Assembly: GCA_041745535.1 (NCBI GenBank)
Contig: JBGTIS010000190.1
Location: forward strand, 1-63,632
Reading direction: 5' to 3'
DNA length: 63,632 nt
Source: JBGTIS01 sp041745535
Lineage (GTDB): Bacteria > Bacteroidota > Bacteroidia > Cytophagales > Cyclobacteriaceae
Part shown: positions 15,899 to 25,284 of the stretch, piece by piece
Layout: every line of letters begins with the position of its first letter
Numbering within the stretch: the first letter of the stretch is position 1
Program-made: the position numbers and the translations under genes
The notes under the pieces: model-generated
What the model was told of the DNA's origin: nothing
The model's input: the letters and a program-made list of their open reading frames with translations, nothing else
The model's database searches: none

Positions 15899-18805
15899 TT
15901 AAATACCATAATTAATGCTTAGGCTAAATGAACGTCCTTCGCGGAATGACTCATAAGTGTAGGTGCCTGGAAAGTCATAATTTTTGGCATATTCCATATT
16001 GAACAGGTTATTGGCTTTAAAGCCCAGCGACAACCTTTCGTTCACCTGCTTTTTGAAGTTGAAATTTAAAGAAGGCCTGGGTTGTTCGTATACATCAGGA
16101 GTAAGCGCATCTGTTACCAAGGCGAGCCTTTCACCCCAAATATTGAACGAAAGTGCACTTTCTATGCCTGAATCATCATTTACATACAACAAAGCCGCAT
16201 TCACAATATAAGGCGATTGTCCCTGGAAGGGCCGCCAGTTTTTAATATTCGGCCGATCGGCATTCGCCAGAGCGGCCAGTTCTTCCGCACTTTTGTCTAC
16301 TTTAGAGTAAATAATACTCACATTGGCTGAAAACTTAAAATCTTCCAGCGCTGAAGTAATAAAACCCAATGATTTTCTAAACTCAACCTCACCTCCAAAA
16401 ACAGTAGCCTGATCTACGTTGATAGGTTTGATCTCTGCGGTAGACCCTGATGGAGTTAACTGCCAGACAATAGGATTTTCAAAATTTTTGAAATAGGCAC
16501 TTATGGCAAACAACTCACCGGGATTTGGATAAGCTTCATAACGCAAATCGTAGTTTTGGATCAGGGTTCGGTCCAGATCAGGATTCCCTTGTACAATTGG
16601 GAAAGCTAAACCACCTATGGCAGCAAATGGAGCAATCTCACGCATATTAGGCCGGGCAATAGTTTGACTTGCGGCAGCTCTGAAGTTAGAATTTTCATTT
16701 AACTCAAATATAGCATTCAATGCAGGGAGTAAATCTATTTTATTAATACTACCAGACTCTACTCCTTCTGCTTTACTTTCGGAATTCAAATCGGTAGTTT
16801 CTAGGCGGGCTCCACCTACCAGTTTCAGTCTGGGTAGAACTTTGTAGGATGCCATCAGATAACCCGCGGTAACAATACTTTCTCCGGTATAGGAATTTCG
16901 GGGTTGCGTCAGGTTGGCATAATAGTTCCCAAAACCATAAATTCCCGCCGCAGTAGTTTCAGGAGTATCTACCACACCGGCATTATCCACAGAAAAGAAT
17001 TCGTTAAAACTAATATTTTCCTTTCCGATTTGTCCAAAGGAAACATAACTAGGATTTAAGCTTGAATTTTGCTGCGCCACATAAGAGAAAAAGAATTCAT
17101 TGAAATCGCGTTGAATATTGGTATAATTACCACCAAACTTTATTTCATTGTTACCCTCTTCTGAAAGGGGCAGAGTAAAATCTATTTTAGCACTATATTG
17201 CTTGTCTTCCAGATCTCTGTAAAAATGAGAAGGTAAAATACCTACTTCAGATTGATTCATAATATACTGGTCTCCATCACGATTGTATCCGAAAATGCGA
17301 GTATCGGGTTCATCTTGGGATGAAACCACATAACCAGCGGTCCAATCCAGTTTCAGCCGTCCAAATCCTTCAAAATAATGCTTTCCACGAAGTTGAGTAT
17401 TATTGAGTTCTCTTTCCTGATAGGCTACCAAACGCTCTTCAAAAAATGGTTTTCCAGTTATTACCCAAACCCCATTGGCGATTCTGGCTTCCACAGAATT
17501 GCTGTGATTGTATAAATTACTGAAAGTTAGTTCATGGTTAGGTGAGAACTGATAAGCTAAGCTGAGTAAGCCACCTAATTGAGCATTTTTTCTACCATTG
17601 GTTACATCAAACCGCTGATTTACATTCAACTGATCGGTATCGGTACTACGGGTAGCGAAGTAAATTCCATAATCTCCACTTTCGTAAAAGTTATAATCCT
17701 TGCTGTAACTTACTCCCAAACTAAAACCAAAGTTTTTTCCAAACAAAGGCAAACTATTTCCTACCGAAAAATCTACTCCATAGTTTAGGGGAACTGTTTG
17801 ATTTTCTGCAATAAACGGATTATCCAATGATTTGGCCGTTTGATCGAGGATAGAACGCGCAGTTTCATTTGCCGGATCTCTGCCAGCTCTGTCTAATCCA
17901 TTAGCTCCACCACCTCTTAAAGCATCCAGATTTTGTTTCATTACATCCGGAATACTTCTGGTGCCATCATCATACCCTAACCAATCGGTTTTTCCGTTAG
18001 CACCATCTGTAATAAATTTTTCGTTAAAGGTAGCTTGGGTGTTATAGGTGGTTGATACTCCAAAATTCATGAAAAATTTATCGGGCAACGATTTGGTGGT
18101 AATATCTACCTTACCGCCTGTAAAGTTGCCAGGTTGGTCAGGCGTGTAGGTTTTTACGGTTACAATATTATCTACCATATCGGCAGGCACCAGGTCCATG
18201 CTGGTGCTGTTGCGGTAAGGATCGGCACTGGGCATGGTAACGCCGTTGAGTTGGGTAATAGAATAACGATCGCCCAAACCCCGCATTACCACATATTTTC
18301 CGTCTTCAATGGTTGCACCGGTTACCTGTTTCATGGATTCGGCTGCATTGGAAACACCCAATTGTTTCATTTCTCTGGAAGAAATACCATCCTGTACGGC
18401 CAAGGCATTTTTCTGTATTTTCAGTAATGTTACGTCATTGTCTTTGATGGCGGCAGCTGTTACGATTACCTCTTCCAGTTCTACATCGGTAGACAAAACA
18501 AAATTTAATTCGACAGATTTATTTTCTATTACTTCTACACCCTGTACATTTTGTGTGGCATATCCTACATAACTTACCACTAAATCGTAAGTTCCGGGAT
18601 CTACCGATAACTGGTAGGCGCCATAAATATCAGTTACGGCTCCGGTAGAGGTTTCTTTTACCTGTACGGTAGCACCAATGAGTTCTTCACCAGTTTCCCC
18701 ATCTACAATTTTCCCGGTAACTTTTCCACTCTGGGCTATAACAAGAGAAGAAGAAAATATGGATAAAGCGATAATGAATGTGATTTGCTTTAGTGTTTTT
18801 TTCAT
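15899..18805 (-). CDS. TonB-dependent receptor with carboxypeptidase-like domain
   Basis: The 968-residue protein has a signal peptide ending SLVIAQ. A CarboxypepD_reg-like domain spans about 27-110 (KIVDGETGEELIGATVQVKE), followed by a plug (AAESMKQVTGATIEDGKYVV) and a 700-residue barrel ending ESFREGRSFSLSINYGI. It lacks the usual SusC pairing, since no SusD gene is next to it. Its partner is the IPT/TIG lipoprotein gene upstream on the same strand. Both genes carry tandem TGTTAA boxes at equal distances from a -7-like element, so both are probably induced together, perhaps under phosphate limitation. The ligand is unknown. Confidence 0.9.
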   Translation of the reverse strand: MKKTLKQITFIIALSIFSSSLVIAQSGKVTGKIVDGETGEELIGATVQVKETSTGAVTDIYGAYQLSVDPGTYDLVVSYVGYATQNVQGVEVIENKSVELNFVLSTDVELEEVIVTAAAIKDNDVTLLKIQKNALAVQDGISSREMKQLGVSNAAESMKQVTGATIEDGKYVVMRGLGDRYSITQLNGVTMPSADPYRNSTSMDLVPADMVDNIVTVKTYTPDQPGNFTGGKVDITTKSLPDKFFMNFGVSTTYNTQATFNEKFITDGANGKTDWLGYDDGTRSIPDVMKQNLDALRGGGANGLDRAGRDPANETARSILDQTAKSLDNPFIAENQTVPLNYGVDFSVGNSLPLFGKNFGFSLGVSYSKDYNFYESGDYGIYFATRSTDTDQLNVNQRFDVTNGRKNAQLGGLLSLAYQFSPNHELTFSNLYNHSNSVEARIANGVWVITGKPFFEERLVAYQERELNNTQLRGKHYFEGFGRLKLDWTAGYVVSSQDEPDTRIFGYNRDGDQYIMNQSEVGILPSHFYRDLEDKQYSAKIDFTLPLSEEGNNEIKFGGNYTNIQRDFNEFFFSYVAQQNSSLNPSYVSFGQIGKENISFNEFFSVDNAGVVDTPETTAAGIYGFGNYYANLTQPRNSYTGESIVTAGYLMASYKVLPRLKLVGGARLETTDLNSESKAEGVESGSINKIDLLPALNAIFELNENSNFRAAASQTIARPNMREIAPFAAIGGLAFPIVQGNPDLDRTLIQNYDLRYEAYPNPGELFAISAYFKNFENPIVWQLTPSGSTAEIKPINVDQATVFGGEVEFRKSLGFITSALEDFKFSANVSIIYSKVDKSAEELAALANADRPNIKNWRPFQGQSPYIVNAALLYVNDDSGIESALSFNIWGERLALVTDALTPDVYEQPRPSLNFNFKKQVNERLSLGFKANNLFNMEYAKNYDFPGTYTYESFREGRSFSLSINYGI

Positions 18806-18832
18806 TTTTCAAGAAAGTATATTTTCACGCCG

Positions 18833-18910
18833 CAAATATCGCCATAATTAAAGCAGGGTAACCGTTTATGTGATTATCAATCTGTTATCGGAATGTTAAG
18901 AAATTGTTAA
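18833..18910 (-). promoter_or_regulatory. Four tandem Pho-box-like hexamers and -7-like element
   Basis: On the plus strand the hexamers are GATTAT (18872-18877), TGTTAT (18883-18888), TGTTAA (18894-18899) and TGTTAA (18905-18910), each exactly 11 bp from the next. On the coding strand this reads TTAACA-N5-TTAACA-N5-ATAACA-N5-ATAATC. A -7-like GATATTTG (18833-18840) lies 31 bases downstream. The TTAACA direct repeat at 11-bp period is the known pattern for PhoP/PhoB-type regulators. The identity of the regulator is inferred. Confidence 0.6.
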
Positions 18911-18936
18911 AAAAAAGGGCTGAAATTCAGCCCCTT
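18909..18936 (-). terminator. Rho-independent terminator after TIG lipoprotein gene
   Basis: On the minus strand AAGGGGCTGA pairs with TCAGCCCTT (one bulged G, three-base loop) and is followed by a run of T residues. It lies 26 bases past the stop codon of the TIG gene and just before the hexamer array of the TonB gene, which shows that the TonB gene has its own promoter. Confidence 0.7.
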
Positions 18937-18962
18937 CCATAGTATTTACAGAGAATTTTGAT

Positions 18963-20651
18963 TTAGTCTACCAGATACCCTAATTTGGAAAGCGTAGACC
19001 AGCCTGATAACCAGGTAGGCTGACCGGGCGCGAAAGCCCCCCGGTATTCCACCTGCTCCATACCTTCCGGTACAGTAGCAACTTCTGTATCAGCAGTAGG
19101 CGGGCGAGGGTCTAACACACCATCAGGGTCACGACTAATACCACCAAGGATTGCTGCTGCAGAATATTTATTTGCATTGTCATCCAGTTCAGCAACTACA
19201 TCAGCAGTTTCTCCTACATAACCTTCGTCTGCCCCTTCAGTGGCTTCTACTAAGCTACCAGTTCCAACAGCAGCATCATAACCACCAAACATCGACCAGG
19301 TATTATCCAGAATTTCAAGCGTATAGCCATCTACGGGGGTGGTAATAAACCCATAAGCATCTCTTGCACTTTGCCGGTCTTGCACCTGCATTCCTATACC
19401 AGGATAATCTTCTAGGATAGAATTCCCCAACTTACCAGCAAAAGACTCCCGTAACATAAGCGCACGCTGTGAACCGGTAGCTGTTTGTCCAGGTCCGATA
19501 AAAGTAGCATTAAAAATATTAGGTGCAGAGAATAATGTAGCATCATCGGGGTCGGCTCCATCCCATTCACCTGAATGGTCATATTCGTTTTCACTACCAC
19601 TGGCTTCCAGTCCAAATAAAAACTGAGCATTACCACGATACCCTAAATCAAAGTCAAAGGCATCGTCGGTAGCAAAGGCAACACTGATATGATTCAGATT
19701 GACCATACCACCAAATACTTCTATTCCATCGTCGGCGCTGGAATAAATATCAACATAATCAATGGTAGTCCCGGAACCTACTCCACCCAAAGTTAAACCT
19801 TGAATTTCGTCTCCTGCGGCAAGGCCAATACCAGTATAGCGGATAGACACGTACTTCAGCACACCAGAATTGTCATCAGAAGTGCTGCCACCATAGGCAG
19901 CTCTGGTTTCAGAAGTCGCAATTCCTTCAATTTGAACATTTTCTGTAACTCCCTTCAAAGACGCAGGAGCATCCCCTAAAATAATGAGTCCACCCCATTG
20001 TGCATTATCAGCAATCGGATCTAAAGTAGCTCCTTCTACATCAGCCTCTGCGGTGAAAATAATTGGATTCTCAGCGGTTCCCTCTGCCATTATTTGAGCA
20101 CCTTTGGTAATAATGAGCGAAGAAGTATTAAAGGTAGGGTCGGTAGGCACTTCCATAAACCTAATGACCGTTCCCGGTTCAATATTCAATACGCCACCAG
20201 CTTCTAAAAATACCAGGCCATCTAGCAAATAAGATTTATCAGCTGTCCATTCGTACGTACCGTCTGCTAAATCCGCATCGGTAACCAGTACTTCAGTGGG
20301 CTCGGTTTCGGTAACAGTAAACTTAGTAGCAAAAGTAGCCGTTTCGCTGCCTACGGTTACTTTTACATCATATTCTCCAGCAGCTAGTTGCGGCACTGCT
20401 ACTTTTAATGAAGTGGCAGTTGCAGTCGAAACCGTTGCGTTTGTAGTGCCAAATTGAACCGTATTTGAAGCTGCTGTAGTACTGAAGTTTGTACCTGAAA
20501 TGGTAACTTCATCGCCCACCATTCCGGTTGCCGGAGATAATCCGGTTATGGTTGGGGCTGTAACTGCAGGTGGGTTATCGTCTTCCTTACAAGCGGTAAA
20601 TGAGATTACGAATCCAAATACCAATAATAAAATCCATGAATTCCTTTTCAT
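18963..20651 (-). CDS. IPT/TIG-domain surface lipoprotein
   Basis: The 562-residue protein begins with a lipoprotein signal (FVISFTACKED). An IPT/TIG immunoglobulin-like domain follows at about 30-112 (PTITGLSPATGMVGDEVTIS). The rest looks like a parallel beta-helix or beta-solenoid, with GGVLNIEPGTVIRF, WGGLIILGDAPASLKG, LKYVSIRYTGIGL and IDYVDIYSSADDGIEVFGG. Such proteins are displayed on the cell surface, and relatives are often found next to TonB receptors. It likely captures or processes the ligand for the receptor encoded downstream. No catalytic motif is recognised. It has its own hexamer-box promoter and terminator. Confidence 0.8.
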   Translation of the reverse strand: MKRNSWILLLVFGFVISFTACKEDDNPPAVTAPTITGLSPATGMVGDEVTISGTNFSTTAASNTVQFGTTNATVSTATATSLKVAVPQLAAGEYDVKVTVGSETATFATKFTVTETEPTEVLVTDADLADGTYEWTADKSYLLDGLVFLEAGGVLNIEPGTVIRFMEVPTDPTFNTSSLIITKGAQIMAEGTAENPIIFTAEADVEGATLDPIADNAQWGGLIILGDAPASLKGVTENVQIEGIATSETRAAYGGSTSDDNSGVLKYVSIRYTGIGLAAGDEIQGLTLGGVGSGTTIDYVDIYSSADDGIEVFGGMVNLNHISVAFATDDAFDFDLGYRGNAQFLFGLEASGSENEYDHSGEWDGADPDDATLFSAPNIFNATFIGPGQTATGSQRALMLRESFAGKLGNSILEDYPGIGMQVQDRQSARDAYGFITTPVDGYTLEILDNTWSMFGGYDAAVGTGSLVEATEGADEGYVGETADVVAELDDNANKYSAAAILGGISRDPDGVLDPRPPTADTEVATVPEGMEQVEYRGAFAPGQPTWLSGWSTLSKLGYLVD

Positions 20652-20684
20652 ACGAGGTTGTTTATTTAAGTTTAAAACTCAGCG

Positions 20685-20771
20685 CAAAATTGACAAATGA
20701 TCGCGAACTAAGGGGGGAAGAAATATTAAGATATTGTTAATTATGAATCTTCATTGTTAAGACATTGTTAA
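20685..20771 (-). promoter_or_regulatory. Paired Pho-box-like hexamers and -7-like element upstream of TIG gene
   Basis: Two pairs occur at 11-bp period: TATTAA (20724-20729) with TGTTAA (20735-20740), and TGTTAA (20755-20760) with TGTTAA (20766-20771). The pairs are 20 bp apart. A -7-like CAATTTTG on the coding strand (20685-20692) lies 31 bases from the nearest box, exactly as in the TonB promoter. The rest of the gap to 21037 shows nothing clear. Confidence 0.6.
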
Positions 20772-21037
20772 CAGAACGGTGATTGTATGGGAAAGCACAT
20801 TCAATACAAAACAATATTTGGTATTTTACCGGCATCTCTTTTTGGCTTCTCTAACTATAAGGGTTTAAAAGCAAAATAGGGTACGCAAAAATGGAAAGAT
20901 TGTTCAATAGCGTACAGTTTTGAACGTAAATGAACAGTATGAGTAATTTTTTTCTTCCAATAGGCTCAGAAAACAAACAATTGTGAGATGGCATATAAGT
21001 TGGTAAACCTATGTAACGTACTTTCTAAAGTTTTAAA

Positions 21038-21310
21038 ATGAAAAAGTTAAAAAATTTACAGTATATCAGTCAAACAAAGGCCTGGTTTAACAATGGCTTG
21101 CTGGCACTGCATTTTGGGCTGGCTTTTGGATTAATAATTGGAACAGGAATATTGTTGCGTAAAAGTACATCACCTAATGCTGAAAGTTCAAGAGCATATT
21201 TACAATTCTCTTCTGCCAACTATAATATGGCATCTATGGAAAAGGTAAAAGAAGAAGCCAGGGATAAAATCTGTTTTGTATTTATATTTTTAGATATGGT
21301 CAATCCCTGA
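21038..21310 (+). CDS. Small hypothetical protein with one membrane segment
   Basis: The 90-residue ORF starts with ATG after an AT-rich leader and has one probable transmembrane helix at about 19-40 (NGLLALHFGLAFGLIIGTGILL). It resembles no family I know, and there is no operon partner. The charged tail after residue 65 is not typical of a folded domain. It may be a real small membrane protein or a chance ORF in an otherwise empty 1-kb region. Confidence 0.35.
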   Translation: MKKLKNLQYISQTKAWFNNGLLALHFGLAFGLIIGTGILLRKSTSPNAESSRAYLQFSSANYNMASMEKVKEEARDKICFVFIFLDMVNP

Positions 21311-21343
21311 ATATTAGCCTTTTTTTATCACAACTATGTGAAT

Positions 21344-21390
21344 TATTTTGATAATTCTTCTCAATATTCCCTATTCATTTTATCAAAATA
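21344..21390. repeat. 11-bp perfect inverted repeat in AT-rich gap
   Basis: TATTTTGATAA (21344-21354) and TTATCAAAATA (21380-21390) are perfect inverted repeats with a 25-base spacer. They lie in the 358-base gap before manA. Nothing else is recognised in that gap. Confidence 0.5.
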
Positions 21391-21668
21391 GATAATTCAT
21401 AATTTTAAATGCCGCTAAAATTACCCTTCATGATCATCGTTTTTTATATTTAGAAAAAACACCCCACAATGCGCTATTTGCCTAAAATTCAACCTGTAAA
21501 AATCCAATTTTTTGAAGTTTTCGCTGCTTAATTAATTTATTATTTAGCTGGTTTTGGAATTTATTTTGCTGTTTCCGCGAAATACAGCGTAAATTGCGTT
21601 CTGAGAATATTAAAAAAGACACATATTTTTCAGGCTCAAAAGTAACTTTATTAGCTTTTTCAATCCGC

Positions 21669-22892
21669 ATGGAAAAAACAGATTTGATGAAATTAAAGGG
21701 TGTTGTACAGCATTACGCCTGGGGAGGTAAAAATTACATTTCCAAATTATTATCCATAAATAACGCGGAATACAAACCCTATGCGGAATACTGGATGGGC
21801 GCGCATGTAAAGGCTCCTTCGCTGATAAAGTCTGGCAATATGGAATTACCGCTTGATAAAGTGATTAGTGAATCTCCAGCATCGTATCTGGGGAAAAAAG
21901 TCGCCGACAAGTTTGGTAACCGCCTGCCTTACCTTTTTAAAATTCTGGATGTAAAGGATATGCTTTCTATTCAGGTACATCCTACCAAGCAGGCCGCGGA
22001 AAAGGGTTTTGCCAAAGAAAATAAAGAAGGGATTCCATTAACGGCTTCTTATCGCAATTATAAAGACGATAACCATAAGCCCGAAATCATGGTAGCGTTG
22101 ACCGAATTCTGGCTTATTCATGGCTTTAAATCGTCAGCCGAAATTACACGGTTATTTCAGGAAACGCCTGAGTTCAAGCCTTTAGCGCCTTATTTTGAAA
22201 ATGGCGGGTATGAGGGACTGTACAAATATGTGATGGAGTTGCCGCAGCAGGAAATTGATCTTATGCTCGATCCGTTGATCAATCGTTTGGTTCCGTTGTA
22301 CCAAGCAGATCAGCTATCGAAAGCTTCTCCCGATTTTTGGGCAGCACGGGCAGCACTTCAAAACCAGACAGCGGAAGGAAGTTACGACCGAGGTATTTTT
22401 TCAATTTATTTTTTTAATCTGGTACATGCACAGCCCGGAGAGGGTATTTTCCAGGGAGCTGGCGTACCGCATGCTTACCTGGAAGGCGTAAATGTGGAGC
22501 TCATGGCCAATTCTGACAATGTGCTCAGGGGTGGACTTACTCCTAAATATATTGATGTGCCTGAATTACTCAGTAATCTGAAATTTGAGCCTGTTACACC
22601 AAAAATTCTGTCAGGTGCCATGGTTTCTGAAACGGAACGGGTTTACAAAAGTCCTGCTGCCGATTTTGAGGTAAGTTGTATTCAGGTTACTGGCAATCAA
22701 TCTTATCAGAGTAGTCAGGACCATGCAATAGATATTGCCATAGTTTTAAAAGGTGAGGTTGAGGTGGTTGCTGCCACTACGAATTTAACTTTGAGAAAAG
22801 GAGAAGTTTTTATGGCGGCTGCCCACACATTATACGCGATTACTACCGAAAAAAAAGCTACTTTATACAAAGCTACGGTTCCTGTAAATTAA
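21669..22892 (+). CDS. manA: Mannose-6-phosphate isomerase, class I
   Basis: The protein is about 407 residues from the ATG at 21669 (MEKTDLMKLKGVVQHYAWGG). An upstream in-frame TTG at 21594 would add residues unlike the family, and an ATG at 21687 is also possible. Zinc-site motifs are visible: QVHPTKQAAEKGF with a glutamate in KPEIMVAL, and the GEGIFQGAGVPHAYLEG block near 265. The SDNVLRGGLTPKYIDVPEL segment is typical of type I phosphomannose isomerases. It interconverts fructose 6-phosphate and mannose 6-phosphate for GDP-mannose supply. It converges on folB with a 4-base tail overlap. Confidence 0.92.
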   Translation: MEKTDLMKLKGVVQHYAWGGKNYISKLLSINNAEYKPYAEYWMGAHVKAPSLIKSGNMELPLDKVISESPASYLGKKVADKFGNRLPYLFKILDVKDMLSIQVHPTKQAAEKGFAKENKEGIPLTASYRNYKDDNHKPEIMVALTEFWLIHGFKSSAEITRLFQETPEFKPLAPYFENGGYEGLYKYVMELPQQEIDLMLDPLINRLVPLYQADQLSKASPDFWAARAALQNQTAEGSYDRGIFSIYFFNLVHAQPGEGIFQGAGVPHAYLEGVNVELMANSDNVLRGGLTPKYIDVPELLSNLKFEPVTPKILSGAMVSETERVYKSPAADFEVSCIQVTGNQSYQSSQDHAIDIAIVLKGEVEVVAATTNLTLRKGEVFMAAAHTLYAITTEKKATLYKATVPVN

Positions 22893-23251
22893 TTTTCACT
22901 GTTTTTTTTCAGGGTAACAAGTGCTCTTCGGCAGATGCCACCAATGGGCGGATTAAATTTGGAAACGCTTACCTCTACCGCATTCACCTCCTGAAAGTGT
23001 TCAAAAACAGCTTCAATAATACGTTCGGCGATGTTCTCCAGTAGCTTGGCGGGCTGGGTCATTTCCTGTTGAATAACCCGGTATAAGGCATGATAATCAA
23101 TGGTTTCTGTAAGTTTGTCGTGTTTGGCCGCTTCTTCAAAATTGGTTTCTATGGTGATATCAATTCCATACCGATTTCCAATTTTTTGTTCCTCTTCAGA
23201 AAATCCATGATAAGCAAAAAATTCAAGCCCTTCCAACGCGATTTTTCCCAT
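22889..23251 (-). CDS. folB: Dihydroneopterin aldolase
   Basis: The 120-residue protein has the FolB signature LEGLEFFAYHGFSEEEQKIGN at its N-terminus (catalytic tyrosine and a conserved glutamate) and the C-terminal VSVSKFNPPIGG block with its lysine. It cleaves dihydroneopterin to 6-hydroxymethyl-dihydropterin and glycolaldehyde in folate synthesis, acting as a homo-octamer in the cytosol. Length is normal. It stands alone on the minus strand between manA and the DivIVA-like gene. Confidence 0.9.
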   Translation of the reverse strand: MGKIALEGLEFFAYHGFSEEEQKIGNRYGIDITIETNFEEAAKHDKLTETIDYHALYRVIQQEMTQPAKLLENIAERIIEAVFEHFQEVNAVEVSVSKFNPPIGGICRRALVTLKKNSEN

Positions 23252-23395
23252 AGGTTAAGGTATTTATTTCTATTGTTAAGGCGACCAAAGTAACACTATA
23301 GGAATGGATTTAGCTATTTACCCAACCGTTTTTATTGTTAACCCATCAATTTCAGCAAAGAACTACTTTAAACAGGATAAGCTTAAAGCGCTGTG

Positions 23396-24151
23396 CTACC
23401 CGATATCATCAAAAAATGAGCGGCTTTTTTTTCCGGGAGTGGCTTCTACATTTACTTCTTCCTCTTTTTCTACCGGTTCGGGTAAAAAATTTTCTTCTAC
23501 GTTGGCGGAAGTTTCAAAAACTTCATTTTCCTCAGTTTCAGCAGCGTTTTTGTCTATATCCTCCAGAAATTTGAAATGATTGAACTCTTCTGTTAATTGT
23601 TCCGATTCTTCAATTTTCCGCTTCATTCTGTCGGATTTCTGAGCTTCAGCCTTTTCAACTTTTTTCAGTGTTTCGTGGGCTACATTTTTTAGTTCAAAAA
23701 GAAGATCTTCCAGTTCGCCTTCGGCTTTTTTGTGGCGTTGTTTCAGAATTTTTACCTCTTCTTCCATTGCTCCTATAATAGACCGCGCCTTACCTTCGGC
23801 ATTTTCTACAATGGATTTGCCTTTCAGTTTGGCTTCGTTCACAATAGATTCGGCTTTCATTTTAGATTCCCGCAGATTCAGATCGGCAGTTTTATTGGCC
23901 TGATCTATCATGTTGGCACCCGTATCTTCTGCTGTTTTCAGCGTTTTGTACAACGAACTCTCAACCTGCCGGAGCTTTTCCACCTCCCTCTGGGTTGCTT
24001 CCAGCTTAAATCGTAAATCCCTTGTTTCGTCCAGCATCCGTTCCCATTCCTGGGAAAGACTGAGCAAAAATCCGTTCACTTCATCTTTATCGTATCCCCT
24101 GAAGTTTTTCTCAAAACCTTTCTGTCGGATTTCCAGTGGTGTTATTTTCAT
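23396..24151 (-). CDS. DivIVA domain-containing coiled-coil protein
   Basis: The 251-residue protein starts with a DivIVA-type domain (MKITPLEIRQKGF then RGYDKDEVNGFL, residues 1-32). A long coiled coil runs from about 33 to 190, rich in E, K, A and L, with an acidic tail at 195-251 and a basic patch GKKSRS near the end. DivIVA proteins bind curved membrane and organise cell poles or division sites. Bacteroidota members are little studied, so the exact role is not known. Confidence 0.83.
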   Translation of the reverse strand: MKITPLEIRQKGFEKNFRGYDKDEVNGFLLSLSQEWERMLDETRDLRFKLEATQREVEKLRQVESSLYKTLKTAEDTGANMIDQANKTADLNLRESKMKAESIVNEAKLKGKSIVENAEGKARSIIGAMEEEVKILKQRHKKAEGELEDLLFELKNVAHETLKKVEKAEAQKSDRMKRKIEESEQLTEEFNHFKFLEDIDKNAAETEENEVFETSANVEENFLPEPVEKEEEVNVEATPGKKSRSFFDDIG

Positions 24152-24300
24152 ATTTATCTATTCCTGATCAATAATTTCGCTATTAATAAAAAGTATTATA
24201 CAATTAAAAGACAAAAAGCAGAATTTTATTGTAACAAAACCACAAAAATATAACAATACCTGGTAAGTATTATTAATTTCCGGCGAATTCGCTTTCTAAA

Positions 24301-25227
24301 TTAGTACGCGAATTGTACATTCCAAACGTTAATGGACCGGTCGTCGCTGGCTGATACCACCGGATTACTAATATCAATTCCCTGATAATTCAGCCAAAGC
24401 AGTTTGTTTACCGAAGTCCCATGGCCTGCATGCCGGGCTTTGTCTATTACTTTGAGTAACTTAAACCGGGCGGCGTCCCATATTTTAATGGATTTATCCA
24501 TACCGCAAGTTACAAAATATTTACCATCGGGGCTGTAGGCAATATGGTTAATCGTATACATATGGGCTACAATAGATTCTTTTAACTTGTAATTTTCCGT
24601 TTCCCATATTTTAAGATGCGCATCGCGGCTACCGCTTAACAAGAACTGATAGTCGGGCGAATACGCTACTGTAAACACTGAGTTCTGATGCGCGTTAATT
24701 GTTTTTTTAACTTTGTAATCTGTTAAGCTTATAATTTTAATTGTGTTGTCGCTGTAACCTACTGCCATTTCAGCATGAGCAGGATAAATAGCGAACGCGC
24801 GTACTTTCTCGTCTGAGGCTTTTATATGCTTTATCACCGACAGGCTTTCTTTATCCAGTATGGTAATTACACCATCGCCCGCACCCACCAGTATTTTATT
24901 TTCCCAGACCTGTATGTCAAAAATAGCGGCACTGGTCATTTTTACCGATTTAACTTCTTTTCTATTCTCGATATCAATAACGTGTATCCCATCAAAATTT
25001 TGTCCTACAATGAGGTAATTGCTGGCAGCATCATAACATAAAGCATATACCGAAGCAGACACTTTGGCAAGCAACCGGCCTTTGTCTGGTTCTTTCAGAT
25101 TCCAGCTTACTACCATGCCATCTCCTGAGCCGGAGAAAAACAAATGATCTTCTCCGGATTTTTCCAGCACATACACACAGTCTTTGTGCCCCAGGAAAGT
25201 ATGTGCTTTAGAAACTGTAGTGTGCAT
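24301..25227 (-). CDS. WD40 repeat protein
   Basis: The 308-residue protein consists of about seven WD40 blades with no other domain. Clear blades end GSGDGMVVSWNL, SGSRDAHLKIWETE, TCGMDKSIKIWDAA and SASDDRSINVWNVQ, with GH dipeptides such as LGHKDCVYVL near residue 12 and HQNSVFTVAYSPD near residue 180. It has no signal peptide and is probably a cytosolic scaffold. The partner is unknown. It is flanked by single genes on the same strand with gaps of 149 and 57 bases. Confidence 0.87.
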   Translation of the reverse strand: MHTTVSKAHTFLGHKDCVYVLEKSGEDHLFFSGSGDGMVVSWNLKEPDKGRLLAKVSASVYALCYDAASNYLIVGQNFDGIHVIDIENRKEVKSVKMTSAAIFDIQVWENKILVGAGDGVITILDKESLSVIKHIKASDEKVRAFAIYPAHAEMAVGYSDNTIKIISLTDYKVKKTINAHQNSVFTVAYSPDYQFLLSGSRDAHLKIWETENYKLKESIVAHMYTINHIAYSPDGKYFVTCGMDKSIKIWDAARFKLLKVIDKARHAGHGTSVNKLLWLNYQGIDISNPVVSASDDRSINVWNVQFAY

Positions 25228-25284
25228 TGTTCATAATAGTAAAAATTTCCGTAAAAAAGAAAATCAGGTTTATAATTAAAATTT

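Noticed and set aside
15984..18572. Several plus-strand frames opposite the TonB receptor gene
   Set aside because: They are shadows of the coding strand with low-complexity translations, and the receptor explains the region fully.
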